A DNA stretch of 64,000 nucleotides. Origin: Chondrosia reniformis (taxonomy: Eukaryota; Porifera; Demospongiae; Chondrillida; Chondrillidae). The stretch is taken from assembly GCA_947172415.1 (NCBI GenBank), contig OX359200.1, positions 2,501 to 66,500 on the forward strand, written 5' to 3'. Position 1 is the first letter of the stretch. Each line of letters starts with the position of its first letter. This document shows positions 23,060 through 34,145 of the stretch, piece after piece. Below the pieces are notes generated by a model. The model saw only the letters and a program-made list of their open reading frames with translations, was not told the DNA's origin and made no database searches. The position numbers and the translations under genes are program-made.

Positions 23060-25562
23060 TCAAAACATACAACATGTTATAAAGGACCTAGTGGATGGGA
23101 CCAAAGGCACAGGTGTGTGGGGGTGGGGAATAGATCCCTCACTGGGAGGGGGTGCGGCAATTGAACTAGTTATACATACTCGACTGGATCCATCAAAGTC
23201 TTCATCCTCTAATGTTTCATCAGTGGAGAAGCGATTCAAAGACGGTAAACTTCCTGAAAAAGAACGTGATTTTTTCTTTTTCTTCTTTTTTTGTTTGACA
23301 GGACTTGGCATTCCAACACTCAGCAAGTCTACATACACACAACACATAAAATGGCCTCTTATCAAGGGAAATCCCCTTGAGTGTACCTCTACTTCTATTG
23401 GCAAGTTTCCTCTGGCCCACATCACAAGGTCTCCGCCCACTATTGTCACGTATGGTTGTGCTGGCACCTATTTCAAAGGTAAGTAGAGCAGGCAGTGGGC
23501 GTGGCAGGGTCTGCACCCACCATAATGTGCCACTAGCAGCTGGATAATGTGATCATGTCCTCTTTGGGCAGCTAAGTGAAGTGCAGTTGAACCCTGGGAT
23601 ATGAGAGGAATGTCTCACCAGCTGCCCATACAAATGTATATGGTGTGTACTTACCATCTGTTGACCATTGTTGGCATCAAATGGGAGAAAAGATGATAAT
23701 TAGATGGAAGTTTACATCAAAGCAATGTGCAACTTACAATCTGGCCATGTCAGGTGTTAATTGTCATGTGAAAGAAAGGAATGAGTGGGAAGGTTACATA
23801 AGGCAAGCATCCTGTATGTCTGAGGAACCTACAGATCGGGTGTTAACTTCAGATCCATTCAGCAGCAGGGTTGATAACATCTGATCATTGCCATGAATAG
23901 CGGCCCAATGCAATGCAGTCTAACAACAGGGGAAATGCATTCATCAAGTAATACACAGTGTGGGAGCATGTAAAAACTTACATACTAAATGCAGTTGGTA
24001 AATTTGTCCATTTGGCAGAAGGAAAAAAGATTATTAATAGTCAATACAACACAATATGCTACTCACCCCCTTAAAAGAAATGCCATCATTTGAACAATGA
24101 TTCAAGTATGATGTAAATTAGGTGAAAGGAAAAGAAATAAAATCACTAGAATTCACAGGACATGTGTCTCACATACCATAACAAAGTCCTAAAGAAGAGA
24201 AGATCAAGTTATTGTAAGACAAACATGGCTGACATGACTTCAAACCTTCTTGTGAACAAGATTGGAATCGCTGTCCACCATTTGTTGAACTAGTTCATTG
24301 TTGTTCTGAACTGCTGCCATCATCCATTCATGCTCCAAAGGGTCCATCTGCAACAAGTTATCAAAGTGACAGCCGCCGCGACAACATAGCCACATTACTA
24401 ACCAGATCGTAGTCGAAGGCTGAGAAGGATGTGCTGATGGCTACAGAGAAGAGAAGTGCTAAAGGACAGTTGCACTGGTGGTGCAAAGGAAACTTACAAG
24501 ATGTTTCTTCTCTCTCCTCTGAATGCATGGATGGAGTGGAAGAAGACGCTTCACTCTAAAAGAGTTACAAGCGCTCACAAGATGTAACTGCATGTAGAAC
24601 CAAGCTTACCTTGACATTCACCATAAACCCGATTCCCGGAGGACCTGCCACAATAAAAAGGGAGCTTCAATCCATAAAATGGTATCGTCATGACAACAAC
24701 AGTGCACTAACCTGTTAATTTAGTTTGTCGATCATCCAGAGTGTCACCTTTCGGTTGCTTCCGAAACGTGGGTTTTCCCCCATTTTGTAGTTGTGGCACC
24801 TTAATGTGACTGTTGTTTGTCCTTGAGAGCACCTGGGAGTCCAGTGATATTGTAGAGAGAGAAGTCATCACTTCAGACTCATTGTCACTGTTGCCCCCGG
24901 CTAAGGTCAGATGGGGGACGGTCACCCCGGGGATGTGCACACTGCTCTTGTAGGGCTTGGTCGGCGAGGGGGCCCTGATGTCCGGATTGGAGGCGTAGCG
25001 GCTGCTGGACGAGGGACTGAGGCTGCTCCTGTTGGAAATTCAATTGAAACACTAAAAGCTTTCATTAAGAGATAATTAACGCTTCTAAGAAGACAAATTA
25101 GATTAGCGAACCTTATCAGTCCGGGTAGCGCGCCTCCCCATTCGGACGGGTAGTAGCGAGATTTGAGTATTATATATTTCTCTCCCTAGTTGCGCGAACA
25201 GAGATGATATTTACATTGGTACAACGTGGGAGCCATCAGCCCACGTAATACAAAACCAGAAACTCACTCCTTCCGACCGAACTGCAGCCAAACTATTTAC
25301 AATACTTTTAAAACTTTCTCTGTTAACGTCTACAAACAAGAGATTCAAAAGGCTTAGAGAAATCTCTACTCGCACGTACCTCGGCTTCATGCCATTATTA
25401 TAACATCGCCCAGGTCATACACGGTCAATAGGAACCTTTTTTAGTCGAATCCTCCGGCTGAAGGAACTTCCTGAAGTGTCGAACTAGGTCGACGTTTCGT
25501 ATAATTCCTCCATTTTCCAAGAGAAACTCTCTCACAATATCCAAGTCCGCAGGTTGGTCCAT
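23060..25562 (-). CDS. SOWAH: SOWAH (sosondowah) ankyrin-repeat protein
   Basis: The start ATG at 25562 opens a winged-helix-like N-terminus (DIVREFLLENGGIIRNVDLV, then RHFRKFL), as in SOWAH proteins. A serine-rich middle exon (about 24707-25033, YASNPDIRAPSPTKPY) follows. The family signature DPLEHEWMMAAVQNNNELVQ at about 24340 leads into ankyrin repeats (LHWAAIHGNDQM near 23900; TTIRDNSGRRPCDVG near 23440). The tail is basic, with a lysine run coded by a poly-AAG/AAA tract (about 23270-23300), then SFSGSLPSLNRFSTDE. SOWAH proteins are animal-specific with poorly known function. The exact exon junction after the winged helix is unresolved: the frame closes before the next clear exon, so a small exon may have been missed. 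The last-exon frame was chosen from the splice GAG|GTAC...TGTAG|ACTTG near 23325-23390. Confidence 0.75.
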
Positions 25563-25691
25563 AACACCAGCTCCTCCTTCAATTCCTAGTGCTTATGGGC
25601 CTTCGCTTTCTTTCTATGACTTCAGGTAACGCACAGAAACGGAAGTAATGAATATGATTATATTCCTAATGGTTATCAGTTGCACAATCGC

Positions 25692-27594
25692 CTAGGAGAA
25701 GACATTGTTCAGTTGCTGACCAACTCTTATGAAAGTGGTCCTTCTACTTAGTTCCTTAAGTTTACTGGCTCCCACATACGTACAAGTTGACCTGACCCCT
25801 CCTAGAAGGTCCTGCACAGTGCTTGTCACATCACCTCGATACTCCATCTCTATCGTCTTACCCTCAGAAGCCCTAAAGGAAAGGAATAAAGGGGTGGGGC
25901 AAGGAGTGGGAGGACACTGAGGGGGTGGGGCAAGGAGTGGGAGGACACTGAAGGGGTGGGGCAAGGAGTGGGAGGACACTGAGGGGGTGGGGCAAGGAGT
26001 GGGAGGACACTGAGGGGGTGGGGCAAGGAGTGGGAGGACACTGAGGGGGTGGGGCAAGGAGTGGGAGGACACTGAAGGGGTGGGGCAAGGAGTGGGAGGA
26101 CACTGAGGGGGTGGGGCAAGGAGTGGGAGGACACTGAGGGGGTGGGGCAAGGAGTGGGAGGACACTGAAGGGGTGGGGCAAGGAGTGGGAGGACACTGAA
26201 GGGGTGGGGCAAGGAGTGGGAGGACACTGAAGGGGTGGGGCAAGGAGTGGGAGGACACTGAGGGGGTGGGGCAAGGAGTGGGAGGACACTGAGGGGGTGG
26301 GGCAAGGAGTGGGAGGACACTGAAGGGGTGGGGCAAGGAGTGGGAGGACACTGAAGGGGTGGGGCAAGGAGTGGGAGGACACTGAAGGGGTGGGGCAAGG
26401 AGTGGGAGGACACTGAGGGGGTGGGGCAAGCATCACATCTCCATTATTTCTGACCTGTATTCTGCCACACCTCCAGAATATTTGTGCATGGCAGTTGCAG
26501 AGCTCATGCCATAAAACAACTTGAACCTTTTTCCATCTCTCTCTATAGTTTCTCCTCCCGACTGATCATGGCCAGCTAGCAGTCCTCCCAGCATGACAAA
26601 ATCGGCACCAGCACCTAGCAATGGGACACAACTGACATGAGGTGTCTACATTGTCTCAATGACTGTATGTACCAAATGCTTTTGACACATCACCTGGACA
26701 AGTACAGCCACCATCCTACAGAAGTTACAAGGTCACATGACAATCATGTGATCCTCACATAACTCACAGATATAATGTGTCCTCCAAGTCCGTGAGCAGC
26801 ATCTGCACACTCAATAACTGCACTCAATTGAGGATAGCCGACTCCAGTCTTCTTACGAGTGGTGCACACTGACCCTGGACCGATTCCCACTTTAATGATG
26901 TCTGCCCCGCTCAGTATCAGCTCCTCAACCATTTCTCCAGTCACCACATTCCCGGCAATCAGAGTTTGGTTGCTGTATTCCTTTCTGATCTCCCGCACAA
27001 ACTGCACAAAGTGCTCCGAATAACCATTTGCTACATCGACACAAATGTACTCTATCTCTGGAACTGCCTGCATGATCTCCTTCAACTTTTTAAAATCTTG
27101 GTCTCCTGTTCCAATGGACACGGCCACATTCTGGGGGCAAAAACACACTACAGTGGGTTACAGAGCTCACTGTTTGAAAGGTACCTTTAAGTAGTCTGGA
27201 TTTTCTGCAGCAAACGCTTTCCACTCCTCCACTGAGTAGTGTTTGTGGATCGTAACAAACATACCGTGCTGTTATTATAGCAGTGCAGAGCCAAATATGA
27301 CATACGGAGTCATGTGATTACGGCGACAGTACCTTAAACAGCGCTTGTGCCATCGAAAATGTGCCAACAGTATCCATATTGGCTGCTACTATTGGAATTC
27401 CTTTGTAGACCTTCTTCGAGTTGCGAAAGACAAACTCGCGATACAGATCAACCTATATACAGTACAGCCCTGTGCAGTACTACAGAAAAACGGCGTATAA
27501 CACTAACATCAGCTCTGCTTTTCAATGTGCTCCTCTTGGGTCGTATCAAAACATCCTTAAAGTCCAATTTCAAGTCGTTATCTACTCGCGGCAT
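25692..27594 (-). CDS. GMPR: GMP reductase
   Basis: The enzyme deaminates GMP to IMP with NADPH in purine salvage in the cytosol. Exon 1 (27594-27508) encodes [19 protein letters not shown]. Later exons give [14 protein letters not shown] and then a long exon with [14 protein letters not shown], the nucleotide-loop motif [20 protein letters not shown] including the catalytic cysteine, then [39 protein letters not shown] and the end LNNVFS. Length (about 345 residues) and motifs match vertebrate GMPR and GMPR2. [13 protein letters not shown] with no CBS domain separates it from IMP dehydrogenase. A 31-bp minisatellite fills the last intron. Its start codon is 42 bp from the divergent ADCK5 start. 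Confidence 0.95.
25889..26430. repeat. 31-bp minisatellite in GMPR last intron
   Basis: About 17 copies of a unit read as GGGGTGGGGCAAGGAGTGGG then AGGACACTGAG, with GAGGG/GAAGG variants. Because 31 is not a multiple of three, each minus-strand frame cycles through the same three peptides. This explains the long Pro/Ser/Cys/His-rich open frames, which are not genes. Confidence 0.95.
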
Positions 27595-27636
27595 CGTGCT
27601 CGCAGCTCAGGAGAGGTCACGTGATCAGCTAAGCGG

Positions 27637-30199
27637 ATGATGTCGAATCGTTCGATTTCTGGGCCTCTCAAGATTAAAAGCGGACAACCAAACACCTCTC
27701 TACTTCACAGGAGACGGTCAGTTTATAGAAATAAAGTCCTTTTAGGTTTAGCGGGAGGCCTTAGCGTTGCTATCGCTACTTACTACTGGCGCTCCGACAA
27801 ACGCCAAAGAAGAGTACTACGACAGACCCTTGACGGATTGACCAGATTCCTAAGGTGCGTCCTCAGGCACTCTCAAACTGCAATGACTTGGCGTTAAAGT
27901 ATTCTTTGTTCAGATCGGTGTATGCAGGCTTGCGTATCAGTTTAGACTATCAGTGGACATTGCGCAATAGTCAAGAGGCGAGTCGGCTGTCACGTGACTG
28001 CTTTACTTGTATGGTGTTTGTATATACTCGATAGTACTAATTAAATATGTGTGTTTGTGTTAGGGATCTCCTGAATATGAAAATGCACTACATTTGTGTC
28101 ATCAGAGAGCAGCCAATCGGATTGTAGATACAGCTCTTAAGAATGGTGGGCTTTATATAAAGTTGGGCCAGGGTCTGGCTTCCTTCAATCATGTGCTCCC
28201 GAAGGAGTACATCAAGACTCTCTCAGTTTTGCAGGATTTAGTGAGTCTGCTCCTCTGTCCTGGCTATCGTGGTTGGGTGTATTCAAACAATGTCCCTGCA
28301 GGCTCTTCGAAGACACGTCAGTGAGATTGATGAGATATTCATAGAAGACTTCAACCAAGGTCCAGAAGAGCTTTTTGCAGAGTTCAATCGTCAGCCAGTG
28401 GCTGCAGCAAGTCTTGCACAAGTGTTTAAAGCCAGGACCCATCAAGATCAGGAGGTTGCTGTCAAGGTCAGCCCGAGGGTGGGGGGCGGGGTAGGGTGTG
28501 TAGCATGCTTAATCATGGGCGTAGGTCCAGTATATTGACTTGCGAGACAGATTTAATGGAGATATGTTGACCATTGACTGGTTGTTAAGATTGGTACAGA
28601 GGATGCATCCAAAATTTGGATTTTCGTGGGTTTTTAAGGTATCATTGACTATTAGTGTTTGATGTTAGCTGATGCACTGACTGTTACAACTGTCTTGTTA
28701 GGAACTGAGAGATGCACTGAGTCAAGAGCTGGACTTCTCTAACGAAGGTCTAAATGCTGAGAGGTGCTTGAGAGAGTTATCACACTTGTCTTATGTCGGT
28801 GTGCCCAGAGTGCACTGGGAGCTGACGACCAAAGTTTGCACCAGGGGTGGGGGGTGGGGAGTGGAGGATACGTCCTGACTGAGTGTAGTTTTATCTCTTT
28901 AGCGTGTTTTGACTGCAGAATGGATTGATGGTGTTAAAATTTCTAATAGTAAAGGGTTAAAGGAACTAGGAGTCTCCATCAAAGAAGTTAGATCTCTGTT
29001 CCATGTATGTCATTGGATTTATTGCATTTTAAAACTTCAGGTTTGTCAGAAACTGGTTCACATTTTTAGTCATCAAATATTTCATTCTGGTTTTATACAT
29101 GGAGACCCACATCCAGGAAATTGTGAGTCTGTTTCCCACCCTCCATCCGTGCCCCTCCCACCCTCCATCCGTGACACTCCCACCCCACCCTCCATCCGTG
29201 CCCCTCCCACCCTCCATCCATGCCCCTCCCATCCACAGTGTTTGTTCGTAAGCAAGCAAATGGCAGTGCAGAGCTAATCATTCTGGACCACGGACTATAT
29301 ATGTACTTGCAGGAAAGGTACAGCTGCTGAGATGTGACAGCATCTTGACCAATCAGTGCTTCTCTCTACAGGTACAGGAGAGGACTGTGTAGTGTGTGGA
29401 AGTCCACTGTTTTGTGTGATGTCAAGCGTCTGCAGGAAAGTAGTCAAGATCTTGATATAGAAGGTAATGGTCTATTGTTAATGCATTTTACAAGGAAGTT
29501 GCAAAGGTATATAAAATAATGACATCTGTCTGTGGTATTGTTAGATTACAATCTGTTTGCACTCATACTGACTGGAAGATCTTTGGAGATGCATAAGAGA
29601 CACTTTGGAGGATTCACTGGTCTGTCACAACTTACCAAAGATGATGCTAACGCTGTTTTACAAAGCGTAACCAGTCGAATGGATGACACTATTGCCATCT
29701 TGAAAACACTACCAAAAGAAATGCTTTTAGTTTTCAGGTAAACACATTTGTGTGTGTAAAGGTACGCGATGTTACAAAGTGTATTTGCTCCCTCAGGAAC
29801 ATCAACACGGTCAGGTCCATCGTCCGCAGCCATGGCACTCCCATTAACAGGTTCAACATAATGGCAAGAAGGTAAACAAGTGTTGTTATGCATGTGCCAA
29901 CCTTTGACAAGTCCTTCTCCCTGACCAGTGCTATATCAGGAGAGTTTAATGTGACAGGAGGACGGAGCAGAGGAATTAGAGACAAATACAGGACGTGGAA
30001 GGGGAGGATGCAATTTGACATACAGCTGCTGTGAGAAGATTCCATTGATTTACTTTGTAGTTCTAGTTCTATTCATTTAACCTCCTTCAGGTGGTGGGAT
30101 GTGAGAATATGGCTCACTAGTCTGTACTTGAGGATATTGGTGTACATGAAGTTTGTACCAAATTCAACAGTACAAGTTGTTAAACAGTTGCAATCGTGA
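27637..30199 (+). CDS. ADCK5: AarF/ABC1 atypical kinase ADCK5
   Basis: A mitochondrial-type member of the UbiB/COQ8 atypical kinase family. The N-terminus is basic and hydrophobic ([18 protein letters not shown]), consistent with a targeting or membrane segment. Then come [14 protein letters not shown], the diagnostic KxGQ segment [20 protein letters not shown], the lysine motif [36 protein letters not shown], the catalytic loop [10 protein letters not shown] and the metal motif LDHGLY. The order and wording match ADCK5 rather than ADCK1/2 or COQ8. The intron after exon 2 appears to use a GC donor (27978-27979). The gene ends [10 protein letters not shown] at 30199, 32 bp from the convergent RANBP9/10 stop. 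Confidence 0.92.
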
Positions 30200-30231
30200 A
30201 ACATATATGTATGAATATTGTATTTAATAAT

Positions 30232-32370
30232 TTACTGTTCTAAAAGGCTTTCTATGTCGATGAAGCCTGCTGATCCCACACTGTGTTCAGTAAGCACCTT
30301 CATGCAGACATCAACATGACCTAGAGCCACTTCAAGCAGTGATTTTGGTGGTAGACACAAGGAACCTACATAATCACACTGTGTGAGGCATGCAGAGCAG
30401 CAGTAAATGAAACAAACTTGAAATAGTTGAGTTGAGTGCCAAACTGATCTCCTCTCTCTCCTGGTGGGCTAGCAGGTAGCTGACGGGACAGGAGTTGATA
30501 TTTGAGTAGGCTATCAGACTGAAGGCGTCCTACGAGCACACAGAAAGTTACCTAGAAGACCTACACATGCAGAGCTAACTCACTCGTAGCTGAGTCTGAA
30601 GGGAACTCTTCTTCTGACACGAGAGCTCCATCTCCTGCAACATGACTTGGAGGGATTGCCCAAAGGCCAGCAGATTCTCAATGGCCACTCTGTTTCCTCC
30701 ACAGGGCAGACCTGTCAGGTGAGTTGTCTCCATCGCACATTCCTCTTCTGCTGGCTGCAAGGAGTGGCCATTCACACCATTGGAGAGTCGGCCATTTTCT
30801 TGCTCGTCATTCCCAAGAGCTGGTGAATCTACATAGACTCTTCTAGGACTGCCAGAGTAAATCCCTGATGAAGAGTGGGGGCGTGGTGAGGAGGATGAGG
30901 GATGGCCACGCCCATAAGGACTGCATGATCCTGAGTAAGCAAAAGTAGGTATGTTGTAGCACATTACCCAGTATGTATGTATCTGTAACCTGCACCTTCA
31001 GAGATCAGAGCACTGGTGTCGGCCCCACTAATCATTTCAATAAACTGTCTACACTTAAGTCTGAATAGCAGCTCTTTGTGTCGGTCTAGCAGCCCCGGGT
31101 ACCGAGCTTCGGTAGTGGCAATGGCCTCGTGCAGTCGGCCTGACAATATCAAACTTTGAATTTCTACAATAAAGGGTGCATCATTACACACGCACCGGGA
31201 CATCTGTCCACGTCCCACCATACCCTGTCTGTTCTTGATGGAGGAGACGGGCTCCTTCAGCTCCTGTCCTGTGCACCTCGCAAAGGATTCGGCTGTTTTG
31301 GAACATCCATGAACAGTCAAGTAATCCAAGACCAATCTAAAAAGACTTTCTATGAACATGGTACATTTGAGTTATAGTAAATACAAACTTGTGAATCTTT
31401 GTCTGCCATTTGGCTTCGGAGTCACCCAGTGGATATGATAGCACTGACCTCTTGACCTCTGCTCCAGCCTCCTACAGAGCGAAAGGGTTAATTTGGGCCG
31501 AGAGAGATAGTGCGAAGCACTTACAGCCATGAGACTTGGAAAATCAAACTTGAAAGGAAAAGTTCCAAAATTGGCTTCCACGATTTCTCCTTGAGTCTGT
31601 AGTCCAACAACCGGATACAACTTCATGTTCACCTAACAACGTAGACAATTGACATCCCCATTCATATTGCACTGCAAGGCTACTTACAGGTATATCCTTG
31701 AAGGCAATCCCTACAATACGATGCACCAATAAACACTCTATCAGTTGACAAGAAATTCCACATACGTACGTACCTAGGTGTATGCCGTTCTTTGTGTAGA
31801 AGATGGACCTGTCAATGAGGTTGATCCCACAGCCAATGGTGTCTCCCGTTGTGAAGGTCGGTCCGTAGGGCTCTCCAGTGTTGGAAGACGCGCAGAACAC
31901 CTTACCATCGTCGGCATGGTAACCATAGCTGTACTTGTCCCAGCCAGGCAACCTGCCCAGATGCACTGAATTGTCAGACAATCCGACACCAATGTACCTT
32001 CAGACAGGCGGAGAGCGAGTAACTGGAGGAATGTTGGGCAGTGGTCACAACTCACCCGCTTTTCCCTCTACTAATTATGACTATCTCAAAGTAATATATT
32101 CCACACGCCGCTGGTATGGGGTGATTCGCCCTCACTGAGGCGGCGTCCTTGTGACTCTTTCCGGGACCTACAACAACGAGTTGTCCTGTGACTGATGGTT
32201 GGTCGCGGCGAGGCCGCCAGCTCACCTCCTTTGTAGTGGACCCTTAGGTTGTTGTTGGAGAGCCCGAGATAGTTGTACTTCTCCCGCGGGTTCCAACTAG
32301 TCGGGAGATGAGTATCGTTCGTACTCAATTGAGAATATATTCCCGTTTTCACCAATATTTCGTCCTCCAT
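30232..32370 (-). CDS. RANBP9: RANBP9/RANBP10 scaffold protein (CTLH E3 ligase)
   Basis: The start [15 protein letters not shown] (ATG 32370) leads to DRSIF-type SPRY sequence: [20 protein letters not shown], then [20 protein letters not shown], then [16 protein letters not shown] LisH motif ([20 protein letters not shown]), a CTLH segment ([14 protein letters not shown]...[14 protein letters not shown]) and a serine-rich linker follow, then the CRA region ([20 protein letters not shown] to [10 protein letters not shown]). This is the complete RANBP9/10 architecture, a scaffold of the CTLH ubiquitin-ligase complex. It lacks the long proline/glutamine N-terminus of human RANBP9. A 60-bp intron (31164-31223) between LisH and CTLH is open and in frame, so its retention would add 20 residues. 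Start codons are 126 bp from divergent LIPT1. Confidence 0.93.
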
Positions 32371-32496
32371 ATTTCTAGGATAACCCACTAGAGAAACCTA
32401 TTTATACACTACTTGTATCGTTGTAACAGTACAAAGTACAATTCCCTTCAATAAAGGCGTGGCTCAAAACAAAATGGCTTCCTACATTTGGTAAAA
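32371..32496. promoter_or_regulatory. Divergent promoter, RANBP9/10 / LIPT1
   Basis: Only 126 bp separate the two opposed start codons. No TATA box stands out. ACAAAATGGCT, read on the plus strand near 32470, opens a very short upstream frame (six codons) that could affect LIPT1 translation. Confidence 0.5.
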
Positions 32497-34039
32497 ATGA
32501 TATTTAGAAGTCTCTCCTGCGATATCTTTGAGAACTTGGCATTTGAAGATTGGTATATGAACATGTATTTAAATTAACGTGAAATTGAAAAGGAAATTTC
32601 CCTTCAACAGGATCTTTAAGAACTTTACTTCTATTGGCAGAAATAGAATTTATCTGTTTTGGTGCAATGATCCGAGTGTAAGTGATAGTGATTGTAAATA
32701 TCTTTAGAATTCGTAGACACTTTTCCATTTATAATTTCTGTTTAGATTGTCATTGGGAGGCATCAGGTACTTGATAAGTGCTACATATAATGATGTACGC
32801 CTCTAATGACATATTAGCGCCTTCCCTTACCAGAACCCGTGGTTGGAATGTAATGTGCAGCATCTGCAAAGTCGGGGAATTCCTATTGCTCGTAGAAGGT
32901 CTGGGGGCGGAACAGTGTACCATGTGAGTACTATACTGAACAGCTTGCAGCAGTGGTAAACTCTTCCCATTCTTAGGACAGTGGAAATGTAAACATAACT
33001 GTATTTACGAGTCCAAAAGATTACAATCGCAAGAGAAGTTTGAAGTGGATCACAGAGATGTTTAACAACAAATGGAAGATGAAGCTAGATATTAACCACA
33101 AGGATGATCTGACCTTTCAAGGTTACAAGGTCAGTCTAACTGACAGTGCAGTGCACCATGGTCAGTCTACGGGCACTTGCAGGTGTCTGGATCCGCCTCT
33201 CGAATAGCCAGGAGTGCTGCCTACCACCACTTTACTCTTTTGCTAAGGAGCAATCTCTCTTGCATGGAGCAGTATCTGACACAGGTCAGTCAGCCCTCGG
33301 GAAAGGAAGATTTGCTTAGAAATGCATTTTTTGTAGGATTTGGCTATTACAAGCAAAAGTGCTACAAGAAGTGTTCCCTCAAGAGTGGCAAATGTGTTTC
33401 CCTTTGTGGGCAGCAGTGATACAAATGGCTTCCCTTGGAATGACTTTTGGAACTCCTTGGCTGACAAGATTTATAGTAAAGAACAATTTCAAGACCTAAT
33501 TCATTCTGTGAGTGTCTGTCCCGTGTGTGAACATTAACTTGTATTTTAAAATGCATTACAGGTGGAAGAGGTTTATCCACTGCAAAGGGAAGCTCATTTC
33601 TCTGGTCTTAAAGAATCTCACAAAGAATTGACAGTTAGCATTGTGCTGAATGTTGTTATAAACTGTTATTATTTCCATTTTAATATTAGGATTGGGACTG
33701 GGTCTTTGGAAAGACACCTAAATTTGAAGTGGAAGGCAGGATATTCTTGAACGACTCTCTCATTGTAAGTGATCATGAAACATACTCTATTCTGCTGGTG
33801 TTTCATCATAGCCTTCTCTAACCTGTAGCCCGTCAAGTGCACAGTTGTGAAAGGCCTGGTTGAATATGTACAATGCAGATCCACTCATCTTAACCAGGAA
33901 CTTCAAAGTAACTTGATAGGTGAGTATATTCCGGCTGGAGTGCCTCTACGACAGAGTAACCTATACCTTTGCAGGAATGCCATTAAACTCTATCAAACTG
34001 CAACAAATGACAGAGCAACGTTCAGTGATACACGACTAG
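32497..34039 (+). CDS. LIPT1: Lipoyl amidotransferase LIPT1
   Basis: Transfers lipoyl groups onto the E2 subunits of mitochondrial 2-oxoacid dehydrogenases. Exon 1 starts [19 protein letters not shown]. Splicing then gives [10 protein letters not shown], then IVIGRHQ joined to [15 protein letters not shown], and [11 protein letters not shown], the biotin/lipoate-ligase core with the lipoyl-binding RRxSGGG. Next come [36 protein letters not shown] and [16 protein letters not shown]. The last splice, CTTGATAG|GTGAGT to TTTGCAG|GAATGCC, ends the protein [13 protein letters not shown]...VIHD at 34039. The motif series is diagnostic of LIPT1 rather than LIPT2. It converges on the next gene with 106 bp between stops. 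Confidence 0.9.
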
Positions 34040-34145
34040 TCAAACTGCACTTGTGCAGGACTTGGGAATCGTATTTGAATATTTATAATTTGTTAAAAAG
34101 AGACTATGAAAACTGTGTCACATGTTTTGTGTTATTCACACATTT

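Noticed and set aside
23220-23516. Minus-strand frame continuing past the SOWAH ankyrin exon (Cys/Lys-rich end)
   Set aside because: The splice GAG|GTAC to TGTAG|ACTTG switches to the Ser-rich frame that resembles a SOWAH tail; the read-through frame is intron.
25850-26436. Three 187-245-codon Pro/Ser/Cys/His open frames
   Set aside because: 31-bp minisatellite read in three frames. Only the last ~70 codons of one frame belong to the GMPR final exon.
28909-29281. Separate small gene on the minus strand over ADCK5 (Gly/Trp/Arg-rich)
   Set aside because: Antisense to a short CCCTCCATCCGTGCC repeat in an ADCK5 intron; no other support.
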